This document shows positions 43,351-50,985 of a stretch of DNA of 64,000 bases, piece by piece; positions within the stretch are counted from its first letter, which is position 1, and every line of letters starts with the position of its first letter. This DNA is from Epibacterium ulvae (GTDB lineage: Bacteria; Pseudomonadota; Alphaproteobacteria; Rhodobacterales; Rhodobacteraceae): positions 62,001 through 126,000 of the forward strand of contig NZ_FMWG01000011.1 in NCBI RefSeq assembly GCF_900102795.1, given 5' to 3'. Below the pieces are notes generated by a model. It was not told the origin of the DNA. It saw nothing but the letters and a program-made list of their open reading frames with translations, and searched no databases. The position numbers were made by a program, and so were the translations under genes.

Positions 43351-45030
43351 TTACTCCGCCGCTATGGCTTTTTTCTCAGCCTTTGGCTTTGGTTTCGCCC
43401 CGTGTTCATATTCCTCAAGGAAATCAAGAACATCTTGGCGGTATTGGTAATAATCCGGATGCTGCAGCAACGCCTTGCGGGTGCGTGGGCGCGGCAGATC
43501 AACGTCAACAATCTTGCCAATCGTCGCTTGTGGCCCGTTCGTCATCATCACCACGCGGTCTGCCAGCAAAATCGCCTCGTCCACATCATGGGTCACACAA
43601 ATTGCGGTCACTTTGGTGCGCTGCCAGACTTCCATCAGAACCTCTTGCAGCTCCCAACGGGTTAGGCTGTCCAGCATCCCAAAGGGTTCATCCAGCAACA
43701 ATAGCTTGGGCGACAAGGCAAAGGCGCGCGCAATCCCCACGCGCTGCTGCATCCCATTGGACATCTCAGCCGCCGGGCGATCCATCGCATCAGCCAGCCC
43801 CACACGTTCAAGGTAGTATTCCACCACGTCCTGACGCTCTGCCTGTGAGGCCTTTGGATAGACCTTATCCACGCCAATCGCGCAGTTTTCCCGCGCGCTC
43901 AGCCAGGGAAACAGGTTCGGCGATTGAAACACCACGGCCCGTTCAGGGTCCGCGCCTTCAACGTGGGTACGATCCAGCTTAATCGCCCCTTTAGAAATCG
44001 GATTCAGTCCCGCCGCCATGGTCAGAACCGTTGATTTCCCGCAGCCCGAATGCCCAATGAGCGAGATAAATTCTCCCTTATTGATCTTCAGATCAAAGTC
44101 CTCAACCACTGTCAGCGGCCCTTTGGGCGTCGGGTAAACTTTGTGCAACTGCGAGAAATCAAGGAACCGCTCGTCGGTGTGCGATTTTGCCGCTTCCGTA
44201 ACGGCTGCAGGAAGCCCATGGATCGGCATCACATTCGGCAGTTCTTTTGTGCCTTCCACCTTGGCCGCAATCCCCACACCCATCAGATATTGGGTCACTT
44301 CCGCGCGCAAAGCCTTGAATGCCTCATTGGTGTTCATCGCGCCGCGATCTCGGGGACGCTCCAACCCCACTTTGAACTCAGTACCAAGCGTGCCATCTGG
44401 GTTCAGCGCAATGATACGATCTGCCAGCAAAATAGCTTCATCTACATCATTGGTGATCAAAACGCAGGTCTTTTTGTCTGCATCCCAAATCCCTTCGATC
44501 TCATCTGCAAGGTTCGCCCGCGTCAGCGCATCCAGCGCCGACAAAGGTTCATCCAGCAAAAGCATCTCAGGATCCATCGCCAGCGCACGCGCCACATTCA
44601 CCCGCTGGCGCATCCCGCCAGACAGCTCAGCCGGGCGTCGCGTGATCGCATGGCTTAGTCCGACCATCTTGACATAATGCGCAACTTTGTCGGCGCGCTC
44701 CGTCTTGGACAGGCTCGGGAACATCGTGTCCACCGCCAGCCCCACATTACCCGCAACCGTCAGCCAGGGCATCAACGAGTAGCTCTGGAAAATCACCCCC
44801 CGTTCCGGACCAGGGCCAGTGATCTCCTTGCCGCGATAGGTGACGCTGCCTTTGGTGGGGCTCTCCAGCCCCGCCATCAGATTGATCAGTGTCGTTTTCC
44901 CGGTTCCAGAAAATCCCAGAAAAACCAGAAACTCACCTTCTTCAACACTCAGATCAATGTCTTTCAGAACTTTCTCGTCGCCAAAGGATTTGCTGACCGA
45001 TTTAAATTCAAGCACAGCCATATCAATCAC
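43351..45030 (-). CDS. nrtC: Nitrate/nitrite ABC transporter ATP-binding protein with two ATPase domains
   Basis: The 559-residue protein contains two ATPase modules. The first has Walker A GFSGTGKTT, LSGGMRQR and LLLDEPLSALDA; the second has GHSGCGKST, MSNGMQQR and LLLDEPFGMLDS. A short linker joins them at about 255-300, and the tail is Lys/Ala rich. It thus combines the roles of NrtC and NrtD in one chain, without the binding-protein-like C-terminal domain of cyanobacterial NrtC. GTG 45030 overlaps the nrtB stop by four bases; ATG 45021 is an alternative start. Confidence 0.9.
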   Translation of the reverse strand: MIDMAVLEFKSVSKSFGDEKVLKDIDLSVEEGEFLVFLGFSGTGKTTLINLMAGLESPTKGSVTYRGKEITGPGPERGVIFQSYSLMPWLTVAGNVGLAVDTMFPSLSKTERADKVAHYVKMVGLSHAITRRPAELSGGMRQRVNVARALAMDPEMLLLDEPLSALDALTRANLADEIEGIWDADKKTCVLITNDVDEAILLADRIIALNPDGTLGTEFKVGLERPRDRGAMNTNEAFKALRAEVTQYLMGVGIAAKVEGTKELPNVMPIHGLPAAVTEAAKSHTDERFLDFSQLHKVYPTPKGPLTVVEDFDLKINKGEFISLIGHSGCGKSTVLTMAAGLNPISKGAIKLDRTHVEGADPERAVVFQSPNLFPWLSARENCAIGVDKVYPKASQAERQDVVEYYLERVGLADAMDRPAAEMSNGMQQRVGIARAFALSPKLLLLDEPFGMLDSLTRWELQEVLMEVWQRTKVTAICVTHDVDEAILLADRVVMMTNGPQATIGKIVDVDLPRPRTRKALLQHPDYYQYRQDVLDFLEEYEHGAKPKPKAEKKAIAAE

Positions 45031-46100
45031 CGGTTATTTGAGAAGGTGAACAAAGATTGGATCGCATACATCAGGCGGTCCAGCGCGAAACCGATCAGGC
45101 CAATGGTCAAAACCGCAACCATGATCTTTGCAAGCGACTGGCTTGATCCGTTCTGGAATTCATCCCAGACAAATTTGCCCAGCCCCGGGTTCTGCGCCAG
45201 CATTTCTGCCGCAATCAAAACCATCCAGCCCACACCCAACGACAAGCGCAATCCGGTAAAGATCAGGGGCAGCGCAGAGGGCAGAACCAGCTTGGTGATC
45301 TTGGAATAGGTGCCCATTTTCAATACCTTGGAGACGTTCACCAGATCTTTGTCGATGGTCGAAACCCCCAATGCCGTGTTGATCAGCGTCGGCCAGAGCG
45401 AACACAGGGTCACAGTGATCGCCGAGACCAAAAAGCTCTTGGTGAACAGACCGTCATTGGTGGTGTAAACCGCAGAGACAACCATCGTCACAATCGGCAG
45501 CCAGGCCAAAGGTGAAACAGGCTTAAAGATCTGGATAATCGGGTTCAGCGCCGCATTTGCGGTCTTGGACAGACCCGCCGCAATCCCCATCGGAACCGCA
45601 ACCGCTGTTGCAATCAAAAACCCAAAGAACACCGTTTTGATCGAAGTCCAGATCTGCGAATAATAGGTCGGCTTGCCGGTATAAACGCGCTCTTTCACAC
45701 GATCGGCTTTGCCATCTGCAATCAGCTTTGCATTGCGCGCCTCTTGGCGCTCGTAAAAGGCAACTTCCTTATCCCACTCACGCTGTGCATCTTGGTGCAG
45801 GTTGCCCACCTGCTCCCAAACCTGTGCAGGCCCCGGAATGGCCCCAAGCGAGGTCTGAACCTTCGGCGCCAATGTTCCCCAAAGCAGCAAAAAGCCGATG
45901 ATGGCGCACAAAGGCACCCCCAGCAAAAGCCAGATGTCTTTCATCTGCGCCTTGGGATTGTCGCCCGCAGCCGCTTTTAAAATCGGTGTGATCCAGGCCA
46001 GTCCCAGAACCTTAAACCAGGCATCCAGCTTGTTGATGCGCGCAAACACGCGCTCTTTACGGGCTTCGCGATCCGCAAAATCGGGGTCGACGGTGGTCAT
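45027..46100 (-). CDS. nrtB: Nitrate ABC transporter permease
   Basis: The 357-residue permease of the NrtB/SsuC class has a cytoplasmic N-terminal extension, a first helix near 80-98, a periplasmic segment rich in charged residues (about 100-150), then five helices and the EAA-type loop LVNVSKVLKMGTYSKITKLVLPSALPLIFTGLRL. It is longer than the usual 280 residues because of the N-terminal part. It follows nrtA after a 113-bp structured gap. Confidence 0.92.
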   Translation of the reverse strand: MTTVDPDFADREARKERVFARINKLDAWFKVLGLAWITPILKAAAGDNPKAQMKDIWLLLGVPLCAIIGFLLLWGTLAPKVQTSLGAIPGPAQVWEQVGNLHQDAQREWDKEVAFYERQEARNAKLIADGKADRVKERVYTGKPTYYSQIWTSIKTVFFGFLIATAVAVPMGIAAGLSKTANAALNPIIQIFKPVSPLAWLPIVTMVVSAVYTTNDGLFTKSFLVSAITVTLCSLWPTLINTALGVSTIDKDLVNVSKVLKMGTYSKITKLVLPSALPLIFTGLRLSLGVGWMVLIAAEMLAQNPGLGKFVWDEFQNGSSQSLAKIMVAVLTIGLIGFALDRLMYAIQSLFTFSNNR

Positions 46101-46145
46101 ATGCGTATCCTTCGCATGTCAAAACGGGAGAAAAAGAGCAGTAAT

Positions 46146-46207
46146 CGGGATGGTGGGCGGGGCGATGCGCGGGGTCTCCCCCGCGCGAGCGTCGTCATAC
46201 CATCCCG
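46146..46207 (-). terminator. Nested stem-loops between nrtA and nrtB
   Basis: CGGGATGGT (46146-46154) pairs with ACCATCCCG (46199-46207), and inside it GCGCGGGG (46167-46174) pairs with CCCCGCGC (46179-46186). The structure fills most of the 113-bp nrtA-nrtB gap. It lacks a T-run, so differential stability or partial attenuation is likelier than full termination. Confidence 0.65.
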
Positions 46208-46213
46208 CTCAGA

Positions 46214-47581
46214 TTAGCCCTGAACGTCACTGCCAACGACTTTCTGTTCGCCTTTCAGGCCAATGGGCAGGCTGTCCAGATAAGCGTTGGGTGTGCGACC
46301 ATCATAAGCAACGCCGTCGATGATATCTTCCGCCGGGGTTGCGGCCTTATAGCCATCGCTTTCCCAAGGGAAATCCGCCTCATTGGCCAGACCTTCGTCG
46401 ACAAGGTGGCGCGCCGCTTCCAGATAGATCTCTGGCTTATACACCGATTTTGCTACCTCATCATACCAGCTGTCAGGCTTGGCTTCCGCAATCTGCCCCC
46501 AGCGGCGCATCTGCGTCAGATACCAGATCGCATCTGAATAAAACGGATAGGTCGCATTATAGCGGAAAAACACGTTAAAATCCGGCGCTGGACGGCGGTC
46601 GCCTTTTTCAAACTCAAAGAACCCTGTCATTGAATTTGCAATCACGTCATAGTCCGCGCCCACATATTCAGACCGGCTCAACATCTCAACCGCGGCTTCC
46701 CGGTTGGCGTTGTCGTTTTCGTCCAGCCACATCGCCGCACGGATCAACGCTTTGGTGATTGCGATTGTCGTGTTTGGGTTCTCTTCCTGGAACTCCGCGC
46801 TCAGACCAAAAACTTTTTCAGGGTTGTTCTTCCACAGTTGGTAATCCGTGATCACCGGCACACCAATGCCTTTAAACACCGCCTGCTGGTTCCACGGCTC
46901 ACCCACCGCATACCCATAAATCGTGCCCGCTTCCATTGTTGCTGGCATCTGTGGCGGAGGCGTTACGCTCAGCAGAACATCCGCGCCGATCTGGCCAGAG
47001 ATATCTTCCGGGCTGTAATATCCCGGCTGCAAGCCACCTGCCGCCAGCCAATACCGCAGCTCGTAGTTATGGGTGGACACAGGGAAAACCATGCCCATGT
47101 TAAACGGCTTACCCTCGTCTTTATACTGTTCCACCACAGGCAGCAGCGTTTCAGCTGAGATTGGATGCTGCGGACGGCCATCTTCCATTTTTGGAACATG
47201 TGGCAGCATCGCTTCCCAAATTTCGTTGGAAACGGTGATGCCGTTGCCGTTCAGATCCATAGAAAACGGTGTTACGATATGGGCTTCGGTGCCATAACCG
47301 ATCGTGGCCGCCAAAGGCTGACCCGCCAGCATATGTGCGCCATCCAGCTCACCGCCGATGACACCGTCCAATAGAACCTTCCAGTTTGCCTGCGCTTCCA
47401 GCGTCACAAACAGACCTTCGTCCTCAAAATACCCGTTTTCATAGGCCACCGCCAAAGGTGCCATGTCGGTCAGCTTGATAAAACCAAACTTCAGCTCGTC
47501 TTTTTCCACATCCAAAAGCTCTGCAAAAGCAGGGCTGGCAATGGCAGTTGTGGCACATAGGGTGGCTAGAATATTCTTCAT
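46214..47581 (-). CDS. nrtA: Nitrate ABC transporter substrate-binding protein
   Basis: The 455-residue NrtA/CmpA-type protein has a 20-residue signal peptide (ending PAFA). [29 protein letters not shown] and [21 protein letters not shown] match the nitrate-binding family, as does [30 protein letters not shown]. It lacks the lipobox of cyanobacterial NrtA and is probably soluble. It is the first gene of the nitrate operon and lies directly behind a strong intrinsic terminator in its leader, so its expression probably depends on antitermination by NasT. Confidence 0.94.
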   Translation of the reverse strand: MKNILATLCATTAIASPAFAELLDVEKDELKFGFIKLTDMAPLAVAYENGYFEDEGLFVTLEAQANWKVLLDGVIGGELDGAHMLAGQPLAATIGYGTEAHIVTPFSMDLNGNGITVSNEIWEAMLPHVPKMEDGRPQHPISAETLLPVVEQYKDEGKPFNMGMVFPVSTHNYELRYWLAAGGLQPGYYSPEDISGQIGADVLLSVTPPPQMPATMEAGTIYGYAVGEPWNQQAVFKGIGVPVITDYQLWKNNPEKVFGLSAEFQEENPNTTIAITKALIRAAMWLDENDNANREAAVEMLSRSEYVGADYDVIANSMTGFFEFEKGDRRPAPDFNVFFRYNATYPFYSDAIWYLTQMRRWGQIAEAKPDSWYDEVAKSVYKPEIYLEAARHLVDEGLANEADFPWESDGYKAATPAEDIIDGVAYDGRTPNAYLDSLPIGLKGEQKVVGSDVQG

Positions 47582-47633
47582 ATCGCGTCCTTTGGCAGTG
47601 TTGCACCGGGCATGTTCCGGAAAACATTCAGAA

Positions 47634-47694
47634 AATAAAAAAACCGCTTGGTCCGACCGGGCAGGGAGGAGGAACGCCCAGGTGGAACAAGCGG
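47634..47694 (-). terminator. Attenuator terminator in the nrtA leader
   Basis: CCGCTTG (47644-47650) pairs with CAAGCGG (47688-47694), extended inward by CCGGGC against a GCCC-A-GG stretch. On the minus strand the stem is followed by seven T's and TATTTT. It lies only about 50 bp before the nrtA start, inside the leader, as expected for a NasT-controlled attenuator. Confidence 0.8.
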
Positions 47695-47707
47695 CTTTGC
47701 TTGGGGG

Positions 47708-47745
47708 CCCGATGTCTCATCAGGCAATGTCAGGACACCGTTGCC
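47708..47745 (-). promoter_or_regulatory. Two candidate small hairpins upstream of the nrtA attenuator
   Basis: GGCAA (47723-47727) with TTGCC (47741-47745), and CCCGAT (47708-47713) with ATCAGG (47719-47724, one wobble pair), can form two adjacent small hairpins sharing two bases. They lie just before the attenuator in the transcript. ANTAR proteins bind tandem small hairpins, so this is the natural place to look for the NasT target, but the loops do not clearly show the A1/G4 hexaloop consensus. The remainder of 47746-47995 is leader and the divergent promoters. Confidence 0.4.
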
Positions 47746-47950
47746 CCAACCGTCTGCATCAACTTTTTCGTAAATTCGGGCGTCCAACAAGCTGAGGCAT
47801 GAAAACAGAGGCCTAGAAAATGCTGCAGCTGCAAAAACGACCGCAAATTTGGCAATTTTGCTCACGAAATAAGCAGCATCAGAATATAAAAATCTGAATC
47901 AAACCCGAATCCACATTTTAGATCCGCCTCTTCACACCCCTCCAAGTTTA

Positions 47951-47966
47951 GTATACTTTTGCATAC
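47951..47966. promoter_or_regulatory. Tandem GTATAC / GCATAC boxes before the FAH-family gene
   Basis: GTATAC (47951-47956) and GCATAC (47961-47966) are spaced 10 bp apart, 30-45 bp upstream of the hydrolase start. They may be a GntR-type operator, or TATACT may act as a -10 element for the rightward gene. No regulator gene for it is adjacent. Confidence 0.35.
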
Positions 47967-47995
47967 AATGCAGATCTCAACAGAAAGCCGGTGAC

Positions 47996-48691
47996 ATGAG
48001 CACCCAAAATTACATCTTCCCCCCTGCCCCGCCCGTTTCTCTGCACATTGCAAACACAGATGCCCGCTTTCCCGTGCGCCGTATCTATTGCGTCGGACGT
48101 AATTACGCCGCCCATGCCATCGAAATGGGCCATGACCCCGAACAAGAGCCCCCCTTCTTCTTTCAAAAACCTGCCGACACGATTTTGCAGCCACACCAAG
48201 ACTTCCCCTACCCCAGCCAGTCAAACGATGTGAATTTCGAACTGGAGCAGGTCATCGCCCTTGGCACAGGCGGGCAGAATATCCCGATTGAAACCGCACT
48301 GGATCACATCTTTGCCTATGGTGTTGGCCTTGATATGACCCGGCGCGACCTGCAAGCCGCTGCCAAAGCAAAAGGTCGCCCCTGGAGCACCGGCAAAGGC
48401 TTTGATCACGCAGCCCCCATGTCTGCCTTATGCCCCGTTGCCGAAATCGGCCATCCGACATCAGGCGCTGTTACCCTGAAGGTAAATGGTGAGGCCCGCC
48501 AAAACGGAGATCTGGCGCAGATGCTTTGGAAACCACAGGAGATCATCACCCATCTGTCGCAGCTGTTCACACTGTTCCCCGGTGATCTGATCATGACAGG
48601 CACACCCGCTGGTGTCGGCGCAATTGAACGTGGTGATCTCATGGAAGGGCAGATCACAGGCATCACAGATATCCGCGTCGCGGTGGTTTAA
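47996..48691 (+). CDS. Fumarylacetoacetate hydrolase family protein
   Basis: The 231-residue protein has the FAH fold motifs YCVGRNYAAHAIEMG, PFFFQKPADTI, the metal-binding acidic pair in NFELEQVIALG (E-x-E), LDMTRRDLQ, KGFDHAAPMSAL and IMTGTPAGVGAIERGD. It resembles fumarylpyruvate hydrolases of gentisate breakdown in size and sequence, though oxaloacetate decarboxylase-like members also occur. It lies on the opposite strand between nasS, which it overlaps by four bases tail to tail, and the nrtA leader. It has no evident link to nitrate use. Confidence 0.87.
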   Translation: MSTQNYIFPPAPPVSLHIANTDARFPVRRIYCVGRNYAAHAIEMGHDPEQEPPFFFQKPADTILQPHQDFPYPSQSNDVNFELEQVIALGTGGQNIPIETALDHIFAYGVGLDMTRRDLQAAAKAKGRPWSTGKGFDHAAPMSALCPVAEIGHPTSGAVTLKVNGEARQNGDLAQMLWKPQEIITHLSQLFTLFPGDLIMTGTPAGVGAIERGDLMEGQITGITDIRVAVV

Positions 48692-49794
48692 CGCACCGTC
48701 TCTAGGGCGCGCATGTCAAAAAAAGTCCCATTTGGCTGCGCGTCACTCGTTAAACGAGGCGGGGCAAATCCCATAGCCGCGCAATACAGGTCTTCGCGAA
48801 ACACCGATAGCGCGCGCGTTTCTGCTTCGGCGGTATCCAGCCCCACGCGCTGCGCCAATTGGCGCCCAATCCATTTTACGTCACCTTGCCAGCTGTGATG
48901 CTGGCTTTGATCAAACTGAACAAACCCGCCAGCGTCGCGCTGCACACCCTCAGGTGAAATCACAAATGCACCGCTCAGCGCCCGATCCAGAACCTCAGGC
49001 TCCAATCCCAGATACTCCGGGCGTGACAGCACCTCTGTCGCTGAATTGCGATTGCTTGGATCTGCCAGCCAGCGCCCCGCCCGGCTCAGCGCGCGGACAA
49101 GACGTTTGGCACTGCCACTATTGGCCTCAGCCCACTGGCTTTGCACAGCCAGCACCTTTTCAGGCGCGGCCGACCAGATCGCCCGCCCCGGCAGCACCAG
49201 TTGACCAACGCTGCGTTCTACCGCAATCGAGCCCCAAGGCTCTCCGACACAAAAGGCATCAATCTCACCCTGCGCCAGGGCCTCGCTCATCTGCGGAGGT
49301 GGAATGGTGCGCACATCCACACCGCCGGGAGCAGGCATGCCCAATTTATTCAGCCAGTAATATAACAGCTCCGCATGCATGGAATATGGGAAGGGCACGC
49401 CCACACGCAAACGACTGTTCGCAGCGCGCTGCAGCCCCTGCCCCGCGGCAAAGGCATCACTAAAACCCAATGGGTCTCCCATCGTCTGCATCCGCGCCGC
49501 AAGCGCACGGCTGACACCCACAACAGTGCCATTGCGCGATGTCACCATCAAAGCAGACAAAGCCGCAGGCGCGCGCCCCAATCCAAGCGCCAGCGCCACC
49601 GGTAGAACAGACAGCATATGCGCAGCATCCACCTGCCCCACCGCCAGCCAATCCCGCAAAGCAGACCAGCTGGGCGCCGCACACAGATCCAGCGCCAGAT
49701 GCTCTTCTTCGGCAAATCCTATTTCATGGGCAATAATATAGGGCGCGGCATCCACCAAAGGCACATAGCCTAAACGCAGGGTTTCAACACTCAT
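48688..49794 (-). CDS. nasS: Nitrate/nitrite-responsive sensor NasS (cytoplasmic NrtA-like)
   Basis: The 368-residue NrtA-like protein (LRLGYVPLVDAAPYIIAHEIGFAEEE; VDAAHMLSVLPVALALGLG; FPYSMHAELLYYWLNKLG; DAFCVGEPWGSIAVE) has no signal peptide, as expected of the cytoplasmic sensor NasS. In Azotobacter, Paracoccus and Bradyrhizobium NasS holds NasT inactive until nitrate or nitrite binds. It overlaps nasT by four bases. The sequence fits this role better than a transporter component because a full NrtABC set is present separately. Confidence 0.9.
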   Translation of the reverse strand: MSVETLRLGYVPLVDAAPYIIAHEIGFAEEEHLALDLCAAPSWSALRDWLAVGQVDAAHMLSVLPVALALGLGRAPAALSALMVTSRNGTVVGVSRALAARMQTMGDPLGFSDAFAAGQGLQRAANSRLRVGVPFPYSMHAELLYYWLNKLGMPAPGGVDVRTIPPPQMSEALAQGEIDAFCVGEPWGSIAVERSVGQLVLPGRAIWSAAPEKVLAVQSQWAEANSGSAKRLVRALSRAGRWLADPSNRNSATEVLSRPEYLGLEPEVLDRALSGAFVISPEGVQRDAGGFVQFDQSQHHSWQGDVKWIGRQLAQRVGLDTAEAETRALSVFREDLYCAAMGFAPPRLTSDAQPNGTFFDMRALETVR

Positions 49795-50375
49795 GACAAC
49801 AGGCCCGCCGTTGTCACAATCGCCTCTGCCACATCTGCCAACCTGCGTCCCTGGCTCATCGCAGTCTTGCGCATCATTCCATAGGCTTCCGCCTCTTCAA
49901 GACCGCGCGCCTTCATTAAAATACCTTTTGCACGGTCAATCACCTTGCGCTCTTCCAGCGCCTGTTTCGTCGCCGCCAGCTCTGCACGCATCTGATGGAA
50001 CATGTGAAACCGCGCAATCGCCGCATCTATAATCGGCGTCAGCCGTTCCGGGCGCAGCCCATCCACCACGTAGGCTGAAACGCCGACAGAAATCGCAGCC
50101 TTGGCCAGACCTGCATTGCTGTGATCCACAAACATAGCAACTGGACGCTCAAGCGGGCCACTCATCAGCGCCATTTCTTCCAAAACATCACGCGACGGGC
50201 TTGCAACATCAATTAGTACGATATCGGGATTGCGTTCCTGAATGCGCCGCGCCAAATGCGCGTCATCGCTGACCACCAGCACCTCATGCGGCCCCTCATT
50301 GCGCAGGGCCTCGGTAATGGCAACAGCACGAGCTGGATCAGGCTCTACCACAACAATGGACAAAGGCGTTTGCAT
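49791..50375 (-). CDS. nasT: ANTAR-domain antiterminator NasT
   Basis: The 194-residue protein has an N-terminal receiver-like domain (SIVVVEPDPARAVAITEAL; DIVLIDVASPSRDVLEEM) and a C-terminal ANTAR RNA-binding domain (LEERKVIDRAKGILMKARGLEEAEAYGMMRKTAMSQGRRLADVAEAI). NasT binds paired hairpins in leaders of nitrate-assimilation operons and prevents termination. The nrtA leader at 47582-47995 with its attenuator is the obvious target. It is co-transcribed with nasS. Confidence 0.93.
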   Translation of the reverse strand: MQTPLSIVVVEPDPARAVAITEALRNEGPHEVLVVSDDAHLARRIQERNPDIVLIDVASPSRDVLEEMALMSGPLERPVAMFVDHSNAGLAKAAISVGVSAYVVDGLRPERLTPIIDAAIARFHMFHQMRAELAATKQALEERKVIDRAKGILMKARGLEEAEAYGMMRKTAMSQGRRLADVAEAIVTTAGLLS

Positions 50376-50700
50376 GAGGGCATCCCTGCCCGAGTCGCCG
50401 CCAATGACCCAGCCATTGCCCGCTTCCTCACGAGCATGCGATGACAGACGCCGAATTCTTAATCAGACAACAGGGCGACTGCTGAAAAAATCACCTTTTT
50501 AAAAACGCACGCGCCACATACGCATTGACATAAACCCTGCCACAAAAAGGCAAAACTGCTCGAATACGCAAGGATCCAACACTTGTGAAAGCCGCCCCGC
50601 GCAATCTTAACAATTCTCTCAAATCTGTGATGTTCTTTGAGTTGCACAAGCCAGCAGAGACACCGATTCACGCTTAATAAAGGCTTTCAGCCTAGAGTTG

Positions 50701-50721
50701 TTGCAGACAGTATTTCTGCAA
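50701..50721. promoter_or_regulatory. Inverted repeat upstream of the hybrid kinase
   Basis: TTGCAGA (50701-50707) and TCTGCAA (50715-50721) are perfect 7-bp arms with a 7-base spacer. This is the only strong signal I see in the 610-bp gap 50376-50985, which holds no convincing gene. It could be an operator for the kinase gene or part of the nasT control region. Confidence 0.35.
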
Positions 50722-50985
50722 TAGGGGACGCAGAACAATGTGGCAGATGATTTCAGATTGCTTCCTGCACGCCCGTCAGCGGCTCTCCTTTGGCATGCCA
50801 TCCGTAAAAAAGGCGCTTGAAGGCGCTCCAGGCCACGCAATATCCCGGATTAACCGACAGCTCAAAGCACAAATGCGGATCGATATACCCCTTTTTACCC
50901 CGCGTTCAGCCGTGGTTGCACGAAACCCAGAAAAATGCCCTAAGCTATCGTTTTAGCCCGGCTTTAATACGTGATTGTATCAGTT

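Noticed and set aside
42417-43982. A 521-codon plus-strand open frame
   Set aside because: It is entirely antisense to nirB and the nitrate ATPase gene, both of which are certain. Its protein is low-complexity in a way typical of reverse frames of high-GC genes.
47578-47865. A 95-codon minus-strand open frame from a GTG, overlapping the nrtA start by four bases, with a signal-peptide-like beginning
   Set aside because: Its second half is the attenuator stem and T-tract of the nrtA leader. The coding look ends there and no family is recognised. A translated leader cannot be fully excluded.
50738-50956. A 72-codon plus-strand open frame before the hybrid kinase
   Set aside because: It has no convincing ribosome site, no family resemblance, and unremarkable composition for chance.
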